A DNA stretch of 64,000 nt from Isoetes taiwanensis (lineage: Eukaryota > Streptophyta > Lycopodiopsida > Isoetales > Isoetaceae): positions 62,001-126,000 of the forward strand of contig JAJEKV010000507.1 of assembly GCA_021234155.1 (NCBI GenBank), written 5' to 3'. Under the pieces are notes generated by a model, which saw only the letters and a program-made list of their open reading frames with translations, ran no database searches and had not been told where the DNA came from. This document shows, piece after piece, positions 1 through 13,998 of the stretch. The number at the start of each line of letters is the position of its first letter. Position 1 is the first letter of the stretch. The translations under genes were made by a program, and so were the position numbers.

Positions 1-457
<457 letters not shown>

Positions 458-478
458 CTAGTTAAGGTGCCAGCGTTC
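458..478 (-). mobile_element. Helitron-type 3' terminus, degraded copy
   Basis: Same position and flanks as the clean terminus at 45549-45576. CTAG at 458-461 and the 7-bp spacer are kept, but the hairpin reads gccagcgttctttggc, so its stem is broken at the CAG and CTG triplets, the typical error sites of this window. Confidence 0.6.
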
Positions 479-3400
479 TTTGGCATATAAGTTAAACCGT
501 GTAAATGATGTTCAAAAGAATGATGAGACACCCTAATGGGCTGTTTTTTGCAACATTGTATTTTTGAATTTGCAAACTTTCTTCACGTTCTTTATTTATT
601 ATTTTTTGCAACATTGTAATTTTGAATTTGCAAACTTTCTTCACATTCTGTATTTGTCATGACTCTATACACACTGACCCCAATTTTTGGTCCACAGTTG
701 TTTTTTAGTTGTACGGAAGTGTTGTTTTTATGCCAAAAAAACAACACCAAATGGCCCCAAAATCCACGTGGTCCGTTTATCCCATTTGCACAAAGAGATG
801 TGGTTTTGTGAGAATTTTCCGCGGTGGTCTTTTTGGCAAAAATCCTGTGCCAGAAAAAAATTTGACATAGTTTTTTTGAATTTTTGTCAACGTGTACTTT
901 TTTCCTTCACTGTTGTTTTTTGTGGAACCATGCGTTGTTTATCTTTAAAATAGCACGCGTAGGTTTTAATTTTACTACACCTAAAGAACTAAATTACAAC
1001 ACTAGAAATAAAGGATTACAAGGAAAAGAACACATAGGAAATAGAAAAATAATATTTTCCAAGTGTGTTTTTTCTCGATATAGATACGTCGTTTTCAAGT
1101 GTTGTTTTTGAAAAATTAAAGAAATCAAAGATGGACTTTTTTTTTAATTTACAAAACACTACATGTGTTATTGAATCTAGCTATTGTTTTTCTAAAATAA
1201 GGACATGTAAAAAGTAAATTTTATAACACGAAGAAAAACGTGAATTTATAATGTGGTTGTTTAACTAATCGATATTAACATGGCACACTTTTTAAATAAA
1301 AAACATTATTCTAACTAATCAAATATGGACATGTGGCATACTTTAAAAAAAAAAGCATTATTATTACACATGGGAAAAAAAAAATAAAGTATTGTATCTA
1401 ATATATCTTCTAACAATCAAAGTTGACCGCATGGCACACATTAAAAAAATTTACTATAGGCCACAATTTAAAAGCTAATATATTATGAATTTTTATTGTA
1501 AAAAAAAGAGCCTTTTGGGAATCGAACCCAAACAAGTCCATAGGGCATAAAATGCCATGTTATCTCCATTCTCATTCATACATAATAGATTGCAATCTAA
1601 GTTAAAATTCAATGGTTAAACATTCAATGGTTAAGGTTCAAAAATATTGAATTAATGGTTAAGTTATAAACAATTCAGCTTTTACAAAAATTAAATCAAG
1701 AAGAATAATTGGATACAAAAGAAAAGCTCAAAAATTAAACGGAAGATGAGTTACATAAATAGACCCATTTCGGCCGACGAAAGATGGATTGAATCAAGAA
1801 TATTGGAGCGATTGGGCATAAAATGGGCGTAAATGGCACAACGGGAAGCATTTATTGGGCATTCTTGGGTTCCATCTCGCCTGCCACCGCCACCGGCCGT
1901 ATTTTTGCTATCTTCTTCCTTCAACCTGCAATGTACCTAAAGGGCCATGAATGCTCTGTAACTAGCCTGGCTGACTTAACATGCAAGAACTTCTTCGCAA
2001 AAACATAAACAATAAACAATAAAAAGTACCTCCGGATGATCAACTGGATTAGTTTTTCCTTGGCTTTATAAAATCACGCCATTTGTATTGGGAATCATGA
2101 TTTGTATTTGAGTTTTTCCGAAAGCGTAAATATTCGCCATGTGTATTGGGAATCGCTGATGTGGCTTCGACGTCCGAGGTACGCGCAACCACCATGATGG
2201 GCTACCATCGCCGATGATCCCACCTCAAAATGGTTCGAAGGATGATCCCACTCAAAATGACGGCAAATAATGAATCTTCGCAAAAAGAAGCAACCGGCAC
2301 CACGGAAAAATCAAAGAAATAACCATAAACCTGTAGCTCCTGGTGGGGGTTTATGTATAGAAAACATCCGGCTTATTAAATAAGGTGTCTTCCACGATTA
2401 ATGCAAAAAAATAGCGCCGCCCTTTGTCGCCCGAACCACAAAAAGGAATGGGAGCGGGGAACAATTTTTCCATCACTAAAAAATGCGTGATATGAAGAAC
2501 GTTCAAGGTGAGAAAGAATGGAGGAGAGCCGGTTCAAAAAGTCAGAAGAAAATAATGAACAGAGAAAAGAATGGAACGAGAAAAAGAATGGAACAAAAAA
2601 GAATGGTGAGAAAAGAATGAATATGAAAATGTTCCCAATATTTCCCGCCATGCACTAACCGATAGATTTCTTCTAGAACGTTGTCCCATTTTGTGGCAAG
2701 TTTACCCTTTTTGTCAATCTCGACCGTTTATTACAGTTTTGACTCGGCCCCCCTTTGATTCCCAAAGAGATCCAGGATCCCGACCTATGTTCCCTTAAGG
2801 ATAAATTTCTAGATCGATTCGATTCTCGCCGCTTCATCCCGCCTTTGAACTGATCATTTCTTCTTCCCTGCTTTTGCTCTAATTACCGACCATGCACAAT
2901 GACGCCATGGCACAGAGACACGCCAAAGCACGGACATGGCGCCATAGTCGGAGAAAGCACAAGCGGCGCCATAGTCGGAGAAAGAAAGCAATGACGGGCG
3001 AAGAAAGCAATGGCAGCAAAGAAATCTCAAAATTTCTTCTTTTTTTACCCAATAAGATCATAGGACAAGGATCATGATCTTCACCGGCCCATCTCTATTG
3101 TCGATGAATCAAGGCGTTAAAAAGATAGAGCCAATAAGATCATAGTACTAAGATCACCATCCGGGCCATTTATCTTCACAACTCAACCGCGGACCGTTAT
3201 TCTCACTTTGATGGGGCAATTTTTACATATTTTAATTCTCAAATTTTCAACCTATAATAATCTACTAATGGGATTTTTTTATATTGTTTTTGTGGAACAT
3301 TGATCGACAAATATCCCCTCCATTGTGCGGATCAATGACCGATTTTTTTTCACCGAGTTCCATGTGCAACTTTTAATGGTGCAAAAGTGTACCGCGATGG

Positions 3401-4186
3401 TCTATGCACGATTGGAAAATTTTGAGGGCAAAAACATGGAACCCAATGGTCAAGCAACCGCAGACTGGTGGAAAGAATTTCAGCCGGACCAATTAGAATC
3501 TCCAACTAAGATATGCATATGTAAATATGATCTTTGGCCTAAAAAGACTAATTTGAGCAAAGCCCCGCAATGTCTTTACCCAAGTTTTACTTATCAAAAT
3601 AAATGCCCAACTCAATTTTTTTAGGTCCTAAAGATAATTACATCATAGCTTATTTGGAGCATTTGAAGAGGCAAGAACTTTTGAATCAAACAAACAACTA
3701 AAACTTTCCTTGCCATATGTTTTGCATCTCCGACGCAATAATATAAAAGCCAGGAATGAATCTCCAACCGCCTTTGACATTCTCAGTTTCACATTGCCTC
3801 CAATCCGACCTTTGTAGAAAGAAACAAGACAAGAGAAACAAAGAAATAAAACAAAAGAAATAAAGACACAAAAGAAATAAATCCTCCTTGTTCTACGGAG
3901 GATTCGAATCTCCGCAATGCCCCACCACCAAAGACAAAAACACCGGGGCAATGCGCCTTTGGTTTTAACACTATCCACCAGTGCACACCTCGTGAACCGC
4001 TACCGCTTAGTTTTCCACAATCACAAGCCGCCGCCCTAATCGATCCGCACTAGGAGCAAAGTTTCAGCATTGTGGGGGTCGAGTTTTGCATGCAAACGTA
4101 GCAACCACCACTTATCCGCCCCTACAAAATGGCAAGCCATTTTTTAGAACCATTGCCAAGAATGCCATCCAAAACCCGGTGGTGAC
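479..4186. other. Non-coding AT-rich part of block A
   Basis: No convincing gene on either strand. The interval matches 45577-50773 in block B, except that B carries a 1.47-kb insertion at the site corresponding to about 1650. Short open frames here are not preserved between the two copies beyond chance, and many are broken by the small differences between them. Confidence 0.6.
1503..1562 (-). other. tRNA-like T-arm with Pol III B-box
   Basis: On the minus strand there is a perfect 5-bp stem and 7-base loop (TTGGG-TTCGATT-CCCAA) containing the B-box GGTTCGATTCC, followed within 10 bases by a run of T. No matching acceptor 5' half or normal anticodon arm is seen, so it is probably a tRNA-derived remnant or SINE piece. 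The same sequence occurs at about 46608-46665 in block B. Confidence 0.35.
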
Positions 4187-5035
4187 ATGTTTGACATTTT
4201 GGCATGTTTGAGCCACCTTGGCATGCTTGAGCCACCTAGGCACCAACATGCCACTTAGGCTCAAACATGCCAAGGTGGCTCAAACGTAAGCCGCTGGGTC
4301 CAACATGCCACCTCCACGGGCTCCCAACATGCCACCTAGGCTCCAACATGCCAAGGTGGCTCAAACATGCCACTAGGCTCAAACATGCCGAGGTGGCTCA
4401 AACATACCACCTAGGCCCTAACATGCCAAGGTGGCTCAAACATGCCATGGGCTCCAACATGCCACCTAAAAGCTCCAACATGCCAAGGTGCATGCCACGT
4501 GGGCTCCCAACATGCCACCTAGGGCTCCAACATGCCAAGGTGGCTCAAACATGCCATCTTGGGGCTCCAACATGCCACCTAGGCTCCAACATGCCAAGGT
4601 GATGCCACCTAGGCACCAACATGCCACCTAGGCTCAAACATGGCAAGGGTGGCTCCAACATGCCACCTAGGCTCCAACATGCCAAGGGTGGCTCAAAACG
4701 CCATGTGGGCTCAACATGCTACCTAAGCTCCAACATGCCAAGATGGCTCAAGCATGCCCATGGGCTCCCAACATGCCACCTAGGCCCAAACATGCCAAGG
4801 TGGCTCAAATGCCATCGGCTCAAACATGCCAAGGTGGCTCAAACATGCCATGCGGGCTCCAACATGCCACCTAGGCTCCAACATGCCAGGTGTGATGCCA
4901 CCTAGGCACCAACATGCCACCTAGGCTCAAACATGCCAGGTGGCTCAAACATGCCAAGGTGGCTCAACATGCCACCTAGGCTCCAACATGCCAAGGTGGC
5001 TCAAAAATGCCAAGGTGCTCAAACATGCCATGTGG
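4187..5035 (+). repeat. 19-bp minisatellite array, left arm A
   Basis: Degenerate tandem array. Read on the minus strand, two 19-mers alternate: GAGCCACCTTGGCATGTTG and GAGCCTAGGTGGCATGTTT. Cores GCCACCTTGGC and GCCTAGGTGGC are partly complementary to each other, so neighbouring units can pair. Units vary by 1-3 bases and by small indels. Confidence 0.9.
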
Positions 5036-7130
5036 GCATGATGACTAGGACTTCATGCGGAAATATGATAACCTTTGAATTTTTTTATAGAGGCATTTTG
5101 TCGTTCGGGTAGTACAAAGGCTACGGAATGGAGATCGACTTCGCCATGCCATCGAGCAGCGAAAATACCCATGGGACCAAGTTACCGCGGTCATTTTTAG
5201 CGAAAAACCACGAACCCTCTACCCAGCGGTATTGCGGCCATCTTAACTAATTGGACATGAGCTAACTTTGGGCTTCTTGGAAAGGGTAGTCTTACGCCCG
5301 CGAAACTTGGTCTCGGTAACATCAGCGTTTTTGAGTCCATTCCCGGGGAGTCGGTTCCCTGGTTCCGGTGGGAAAAGTTACCCATTTGAAACCCGAGGTT
5401 CTTTCGGCGAGGACCTTTGGGCTTAACTGCCGGAAGGTTTAAAGGTCCATATGCGGCATCAACACTCTCCCTCTCACATTGATGACATTGGCAAAGATCA
5501 CAGTCGAATCGATATAGTATATAGCCTTACCTCGAAAGCGTAAACCCATGTGTGTTGCTAGGTTATTGAAGGTTTACATTATGGGAGTGTTCGGGGATTT
5601 TTAGTCGGTTGCACGCCGGACATGGTTGAAGGCTGCAATTGAAAACGCATGAAGCAATAGGGTGATGGAATGGGGTTTGGAGTTATCCTCCTCGGTGTGG
5701 CAATTAGAAGTCAAAAGCGCCTTTTGCGGTAGCAAAATTATTTGGGATCATTAGGGATGGCCTAGGGATCAAACTACTGTTATTTATTGCCATGGCTCTG
5801 CCATGTTTAGAAAAGGTGCACCTAGTTATTTAAAAAACAACCCGTTTTGGCCTCAAAGCGTAAACCTAATAACCTAGCAACACCACCGAGGGTTTCGTTT
5901 TAGGAGGCCAAAGCGTGTCATTCTCTTGGATACCTAGGTGCAACTTTTCTAAACACACATGTGAGCCATGGCAACTGAAATAATAGAGTTTGGATCTATT
6001 GTCCATCCCTAATGATCCCAAACAATTTTGCTACTACAAAAGGTGTCTTGATTTCTAATTGCCACACGGAGGAGGATAACTCCAAACCCCATTCCATCGC
6101 CTTCCTATTGCTTCATGTTTTCAATTGCAGCTTCCTCAACCATGTCCCAAGTGCAACCGATTAAAACCTCGACCTCATAACGTAAACCCTTCAATAACCT
6201 AGCAAACACACGTGGTTTACGCTTCCTCCTCCTCCTTCCGGAGGGCTATATCCTGGTCGATTCGCACCAGACCTTGCATAATGTCATCATGTAGAGGGAG
6301 GGTGGGAAGCCAGAAGATGGACCTTAAAACCTTTGGAGGCAAGCTCAGTCCCAAAGGTCCTCTCCCAAAGAACCCCGCCACCGACGGCAACTTTCCCAAT
6401 TCGAATCGGGTGGAACCGACTTTGCCAATGGACTCAAAACGTTGAAATTACCCCAGAGACCAAGTGCTTCGGTGGACGTAAGACTACCCTTTTTCAAGAA
6501 GCCAAAGTAGCTCATATGTCCAACATGTTCAGAGTCAATTGGTCTAAGAGATGGTTGCGTAATCACCGCCATGTAGAGGGTTCGTGTTTTTTTTCATTGC
6601 AAAAAATGAGCGTGTAACTTGGTCCCTAGAGTAATTTCTCCATTCGATGGCATGGTGAAGTCAATCTCCATTACTTGAGCCTTTACGCCCTCGCCAACGA
6701 CAAAACACTGGTGTCTCACACTTGGGGAAACCGAAAGCTCCCGGGAGTGGGGCACCGGGCATTTACCCTCTCTGAGGAGCGGGTGAGGAAAGCCGCCGGC
6801 AGCCTTTTCAGGTCCGCCTCGGGGGTCTGGCCTCTCCTCGGGTGAGGAAGCCATGCAAAGTCCCTCGCCTTGGTTCCATTTGATCTAAGGATGTCGGCCG
6901 CTTTAAGTTCTTCAAGATCCCTCTATTCTATCCATTGCCAAACCCTCTACCAAAAATTCCAAAGGTTATCATATTTTGCATGAAGTCCTAGTCATCATGT
7001 CCACGCCACCACCATCTAGCCATGCCACCCAAAAATTTTGCCAACATCACCCAATGAAAAGACCAAAGATGGACATCTTTTTCATTTTTTGGCCTAGTCA
7101 AAACTTGGCCTTGCTTACTTTGGTATGCCA
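5036..7130. repeat. Inverted-repeat core of palindrome A
   Basis: Left and right halves are reverse complements with about 10% mismatch and indels; the loop lies near 5860-5905. Landmarks are the GCGTAAACC boxes at about 5540 and 6185, and the CATGATGACTAGGACTTC segment at 5036-5055 whose complement is at about 6980-7000. Small open frames on both strands reflect the palindrome and are not supported as genes. Confidence 0.8.
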
Positions 7131-9545
7131 TGTCACCACTTGGAGTGCCTAAGTGGCATGCTTGAGCCTAGGTGGCATCGTGAGCCACCTTGGCATGTTG
7201 GAGCCTAGGTGGCATGTTTGGCATGTTTTGAGCCACCTTGGCATGTTTGAGCCTAGGTGGCATGTTAGATCCTAGGTGGCATGCGTTTGAGCCACCTTGG
7301 CATGTTGGAGCCCGTAGTGTGTTGGAGTCCACATGGCATGTTTGAGCCACCTTGACATGTTGGAGCCTAGGTGGCATGTTGGAGCCTTGGCATGTTTGAG
7401 CCACCACCTCGGCGTCATGTCTGAGCCTAGATGGATGTTTGAGCCACCTTGGCATGTTGGAACCTAGGTGGCATGTTGGAGCCTAGATGGCATGCTTGAA
7501 CCACCTTGGCATGTTTAGAGCCCATCGTGGCATGCTTGAGCCACCTTGGCATGTTGGAGTCTAGGTGGCATGTTGGAGCCCGGCGAGGGCTTGGAGCCAC
7601 CTTGGCATGTTTTAGCCAAGGTGGCATTGGAGCCTAAGTGGCATGTTTGAACCACCTTGGCATGTTGGGCCTAGGTGGCATGTTGTGAGCCACCTTGGCA
7701 TGTCGGAGCCTAGGTGGCATGTTGAGCCCATTCAGCCATGCCACCCCAAAATTTGCCAACATCACCCAATGAAAAGACCAAAGATGGATATCTTTTCATT
7801 TTTGGCATAGTCAAAAACTTGGCCTTGCTTACTTGGTATGCCATGTCACCACTTGAGTGCCTAAGTGGCATGCTTGAGCCCTAGGAGTGGCATCGTGAGC
7901 CACCTTGGCATGTTGGAGCCCACGCGGCATGTTTGAGCCACCTTGGCATGTTTGAGCCTAGGTGGCATGTTTGAAACCACCTTGTCATGTTGGAGCCTAG
8001 GTGGCATGTTTGAGCCACCTTGGCATCTTGGAACCTAGGTGGCATGTTGGAGCCCACATGGCATGCTTGAGCCACCTTGTCATGTTGGAGCCTAGATGGC
8101 ATGTTTGATCCACCTTGGCATCTTGGAACCCAGGGTGGCTGTTGGAGCCCACATGGCATGCTTTGAGCCACCTTGGCATGTTGGAGCCTAGATGGCATGC
8201 TTGAACCACCTTGGCATGTTTTGAGCCACCTTGGCATGTTGGAGCTGCGTGCAACGCGTTTGAGCCACCTTGACATGTTTGAGCCACCTTGGAATGTTTG
8301 AGCCTAGGTGGCATGTTGGCATAGGTGGCATGCTTGAGCCACCTTGGCATGTTGGAGCCAAGGTGGCATGTTGGAGCCACCTTGGCATGTTGGATCCTAG
8401 GTGGCATGTTGTGAGCCACCTTGGCATGTTTGAGCCACCTTGGTATGTTGGAGCTCACATGGCATGTTTTAGCCACCTTGGTATGTTTGAGCCCTAGGTG
8501 GCATGTTGGTGCCTATCGTCGGAGCCTAGGTGGCATGTTTGAGCCCACATGCCATGTTTGAGACACCTTGGCATGTTAGGGGCCTAGGTGGGTTTGTTTG
8601 AGCCACCTTGGCATGTTGGAGCCTAGGTGGCATGTTGGAGCCGTGACATGTTTGAGCCACCTTGGCACATTTGAGCCTAGGTGGCATGTTGGTGCCTAGG
8701 TGGCATGCTTGAGCCACCTTGGCATGTTGGAGCCTAGGTGGCATGTTGGAGTCGACATGGCATGTTTGAGCCACCTTGGCATATTGGACCCTAGGTGGCA
8801 TGGTGGAGCCCACGTGGCATGTTTGAGCCACCTTGCATGTTGGGCTTATGTGGCATGTTGGAGCCTCACGCATGTTTGAGCCACCTTGTCGTATGTTGAG
8901 CCTAGGTGCATGTTTGAGCCACCTTGGCATTTTTGAGCCTAGGTGGCATGTTGGTGCCCTAGGTGGCGTGCTTGAGCCACCTGGCAATTTGGGCCAAGGT
9001 GGCATGTTGGAGCCTAAGTGGCATGTTTGAACCACCTTGGCATGTTGGAGCCCAGGGTGGCATGTTGTGAGCCACCTTGGCATGTTTGAGCCAACTTGGC
9101 ATGTTGGGCCTAGGTGGCATGTTGATTCCCCGTGGCCATTTTGGTGATGTTTGAGCCACCTTGGCATGTTGGAGCCTATGTGGCATGTTGGAGCCCAGCG
9201 TGGCATGTTTGACCTATCTTGGCATGTTTGCGACCTTGGCATGTTTGAGCCAAGGTGGTATGTTGGAGCCTAGGTGGCATGCGTTGTGAGCCACCTTGGC
9301 GACGTTTGTGCCACCTTGGCATGTTTGAGCCTAGGTGGCATGTTGGTGCCTAGGTGGCATGTTTGAGCTACATGGACCTTGGCATGTTGGAGCCTGGGGG
9401 GCATGTTGGAGCACATGTGGCATGTTTGAGCCACCTTGGCATGTTGGAGCCCCAGATGGCATGTTAGAGCCGGTGTGGCATGTTGGAGCCACCTTGGCAT
9501 GTTGGGGCCACCTTAGTGTTGAGCCTAGGTGGCATGTTTGAGCCA
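7131..9545 (-). repeat. 19-bp minisatellite array, right arm A
   Basis: Same 19-mers as the left arm in opposite orientation, but nearly three times as long. An internal piece at about 7730-7860 repeats the edge of the core (7010-7150), so the right arm grew by a second copy of the core edge plus array. Because 19 is not a multiple of 3, long open frames (up to about 238 codons) arise by chance and recur in several frames. Confidence 0.9.
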
Positions 9546-9889
9546 AGTGGATAGAAATTTTGGCTATTGCACATCCCTATGGCGAAAAAGTTATGCACAC
9601 TCAATTGATGATATCTTGAGTGTTTTTAACATTTGTGACCGATATTTAAAATGACTATCATGGAGAACGATAAGAACATGTGAAAAGAAATTTGGCTTGA
9701 TTTGGAACCAAGATGATGGAGAGATACGTGTTCAAATTGGATAAATTTGTTGCCAATGAACTGTAAGAAAAACTAGCAAATAATCTTTTGAATCATGATC
9801 TTTATAAAGTTTTATTGTGTGCTTTCAACTCCTACAAGTCTGAATGGGACCCGAGATCATGTGCATATGCTCAAAAAATGAATTTGAGG

Positions 9890-10985
<1,096 letters not shown>

Positions 10986-11968
10986 TATTGGTGTGCATAT
11001 ATTAGTCTAATTGAGATAGAGTTGAGTGTGATCATTGTCATTATTACAATTACATTGTAATATATTTTAATATATCCATGCGAACCATTGCCTTAAGAGC
11101 AACAATTAGATTAATTTTTATTTTCCAAGATAGCATTTGACATAATTGCACATTAGAACATTGGTAGAAACAATAGGGAAGAGCATCTTTGCATTTGAAA
11201 CATGAAACATGAACCTGAATTTGGTTTAATATTATGTAGAACCTAAATGTGTGTTTTATAATTGGTGATGTTGACACATGAAATGTTGTATTGGTTTTAA
11301 GTGTTCGTGCATTTGGTTAGTGTGTTGGTTGGAATATTCGGTAATCCATCACCATGCATATATATTGAGATGGAAGCAAATGATATACAAAACAACTCCA
11401 TCATCCGCACAATATGAAAATTCAAAGGTATTTGCTCATTTAAGTATATTATTTAACCCAGATGTTGGTATATACATACATTTGTTGTAAATACATACAA
11501 CAAAGCCAATGGATTCCGCCAGCTTTCGTTATCCTCGTAATCTTCCAATTTCAAAGTTATATTTAAACTTCCATAACCGCTACACTTGGAACTTGAAACT
11601 TGAAGCTTGAAATTGTAATAGTGAATGCCTTCATCACTTCTTGAGATCTATGCTTCATTCATCCGTTAGTATATGCTCTTCTAAGCAATTTAAAGGAATG
11701 TATTGCAATGATAGAAAATATACGCCATCGAATTTGTAGTCTCCAAGTCAACCATGGGCGTAATTACCGAGATCCTATAACATTTTGTAGAGCTGATTCA
11801 AAATAAAACAAAACAAAATGATGCCTTAAACAAAATACCTGAGTTACGAATTGTTATTCAATATCGTTGGTCACACATCACCATCTTTTTAACCAAAGAA
11901 CATATTCCATGTGCTTCAGCGGATGAATTTGGTAATAGTAAGACACAATGTGAACTTAGTCTCTTTAT
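10986..11968. other. Upstream region of protease copy A
   Basis: Matches 57347-58325 in B. No gene recognised. A 75-codon frame on the minus strand at 11050-11277 is identical in B (57401-57628), but both copies are so similar overall that this says nothing about selection. Confidence 0.5.
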
Positions 11969-13199
11969 ATGTTGCTTAGCGTAATAATACACTAATGCAG
12001 AATCAACAAAGAGAACTTGCAAATGTTGTGGATATGGTTATGGTCCTGGGACCCAAAAAAAGAGTTGCCAAGCTTTTCAAAGGAGTGGAACAAAGACTCA
12101 GGGGCAAATAGGGCAAAGAAGACTTATACTGCTCAAGTAATTTTGGTAATTGCTCAAGTGTTTGCAAAGAAATTCACTGCTATAATAGACACAGGGAGCT
12201 ATCTCTGACTGGTCAAATGCGCTCATGCAAGTCCCGCAGCAAGGAAGGAAATTCATGCACTTCATGCCTCGCCACGCTCTGCGTCCATCTCAGCTTCTTC
12301 ATATGCCAGCTTAGGATGTGATGCTTCGATTTTGTGGAACCCTCGCCTCAATCAGGTTTCAAATCGTTCTTCAACTTCAACATGTGGCTACACATATGCA
12401 TATGATGGATCAACAATGAGGGAGAATGGCGAGAAGCTGTCCCTTGTTTCCGCACCTGCAGCTCCACCTGCGGGTTTGATGTCTACGCCCAGGCGTGCTC
12501 GCTACCATTGGTGTGGCGGCCGGTAGTGACGGCCCTCGTCGGCTCCGCCATCGTATCTACCTCTCTCATCTCTCAAATTCCTTTGCTTCAATGGAAATTC
12601 TCTTATCGCTCTTTACCCAACTATGGTGAAGATCTACCTAGCCCTTTTTTTTCCTTGCTCTTCCTCCTCTCTCTCGGACCCTTCAGTTTGTTTACCCAAT
12701 TCTCTCCTCCAAAGTTGGCCTATACTATGTCAAATTATTTCCGGCATTTTGTTGGATCTAGAACAATATCCGGGGTGATTCTTTTGCCTGCGAATTCTGG
12801 CGGCACCATATTTGATTCTAGTACTTCTTTTGACATACTTTAGAGACTTCGTGTTTGATGCAGTGAAGGGAGGAGTATGCTCCGATGCCATGACAGGTTA
12901 TACTGCTGTTAGTTATGCAGGATTTGATTTATGTTTTGATGTTTCGGGCGCGGGTAATATTGTTGTTCCTAAGATCAAGTTTGCGGTTTGATGGAGCTTC
13001 CATGGAGGCTCCTCTCTCTAATTATCTTGAGTTTGCTAATGCTGCTAGAAGCATCATCGCCCGCCATGGCCTCTTCTTCTCAAGGCATTGAATTGTGGGA
13101 AACCTCTTTCAACAAAACTACCATGTTGCTCATGATACTACCCAAATGATCTACATTTACAGACGTTCATGGAAAAGAATATCAACAACGGCAGAATAA
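11969..13199 (+). pseudogene. Aspartic protease, broken copy A
   Basis: Aligns end to end with the open gene at 58326-59558. The first catalytic motif reads DTGS followed by a stop after a CTG-associated change (about 12207). Further frameshifts and a stop lie between 12210 and 12980. Most differences from B sit at CAG or CTG triplets, for example CTG read as CCG or TCG, while the last 60 codons are intact. A true pseudogene would gain random or C-to-T changes, so the breaks may be sequencing artefacts and the gene here could be intact in the organism. Confidence 0.75.
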
Positions 13200-13639
13200 A
13201 GGACGTACCTACCATCGAGTAGCCTCCTACAGTCATCCAAAGTTGGGAAAGGCTGATTTCCTTGAACAGATTCTGGATTCCTTGGCCATAGCTGCACAAG
13301 GTTTGCTCATTCGAAGAGGGAAACCCATGGTTCTTTTTGCAAATCAAATTCTGCCTACATCAACCTTATTCCTTTTATGCATCTGGATTTTCGTTACCTA
13401 ATCTCAACTTTTAGTCATAGGCCTGCAATTGCGGTTGAAGCTCCATAGATCGTTGGTATCTCCATCTGGGTTCTCCAGTGAAGGTATTGCTTAGGGTCCA
13501 CAGGAAGTTAGGCCACAGACTGAAGAGACGCCAACAGCATCATATGCTGCTCTTCCAGCCATAGCTATCTTATGGGGGACCTGCAAGGATCGGGTCGCTA
13601 GCATTTTTCATTCGAGCCCAAGCCTATTAGACACCATCG
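13200..13639. other. Region downstream of protease copy A
   Basis: Nearly identical to 59559-60001. It carries the same plus-strand open frame described there. CAG and CTG sites agree between the copies here, unlike in the rest of the block. Confidence 0.5.
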
Positions 13640-13998
13640 ACCATCTTTTATAATGTTATGACTAGTTATTGATTTGTTGGACCCAGCCCTAAATCCAAAG
13701 ATATCTTTGAAGAGATTTGATGGATTTCATTTGGTGGTTTGGGATTTCGCCATAAGGTTGATTAGCTTAAAATCTAAAATTGACGCACCCAAAAGCAAAA
13801 ATCGAGTTAACCTGCGATAAACCTTGGGACAAGGTTTGTCGCGGGTTATCTACCTTGTTTTAACCCCAATCCTTTTAGGCTATTAGCAATTGGCGAACTA
13901 AAATCAAATCCCAACCACTAAATGAAACGATCAAATCTCAGCCTTTGATTTAGGGCTGGGTCCAACACACGCTTATAACATTATAATATAAGATGCCT
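13640..13998. mobile_element. Palindromic MITE, degraded copy A
   Basis: Ends match the clean element at 60002-60452: terminal CATCTT...TATAATGTTAT and the box GGACCCAGCCCTAAATCC on the left, with its complement on the right. It is about 90 bp shorter and its stem no longer pairs well. Loss of stem sequence could be real, or due to reading trouble in a hairpin. Confidence 0.65.

Larger units (their letters stand above)
4187..9545. mobile_element. Giant palindrome with minisatellite arms, copy A (foldback-like)
   Basis: Three parts: a minisatellite array (4187-5035), a core (5036-7130) that is an imperfect inverted repeat centred near 5880, and the reverse-complement orientation of the same minisatellite (7131-9545). 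Sequence at 5036-5500 recurs inverted at 6280-7010, and 5520-5860 recurs inverted at 5900-6215. Foldback elements of animals have the same design, long inverted ends made of tandem repeats. No transposase is seen, so mobility is inference. Confidence 0.65.

Noticed and set aside
3895-3960. Possible tRNA on the minus strand with GATTCGAATCC (also 50465-50530)
   Set aside because: Only a T-arm-like segment; no pairing acceptor, D-arm or anticodon arm found.
8526-9242. 238-codon open frame across the right minisatellite array, and similar frames on both strands
   Set aside because: A 19-bp period shifts frame each unit, so any frame free of stops in three units stays open. Several frames are open at once, and indels move them; there is no conservation beyond the repeat.
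4187-9545. CRISPR-like array
   Set aside because: Units are contiguous with no unique spacers, no cas genes, and the context is plant nuclear DNA.
11050-11277. 75-codon minus-strand frame identical to 57401-57628, and 69-codon frame 13138-13347 identical to 59497-59706
   Set aside because: Identity follows from the recent duplication; composition and context do not suggest coding on that strand.
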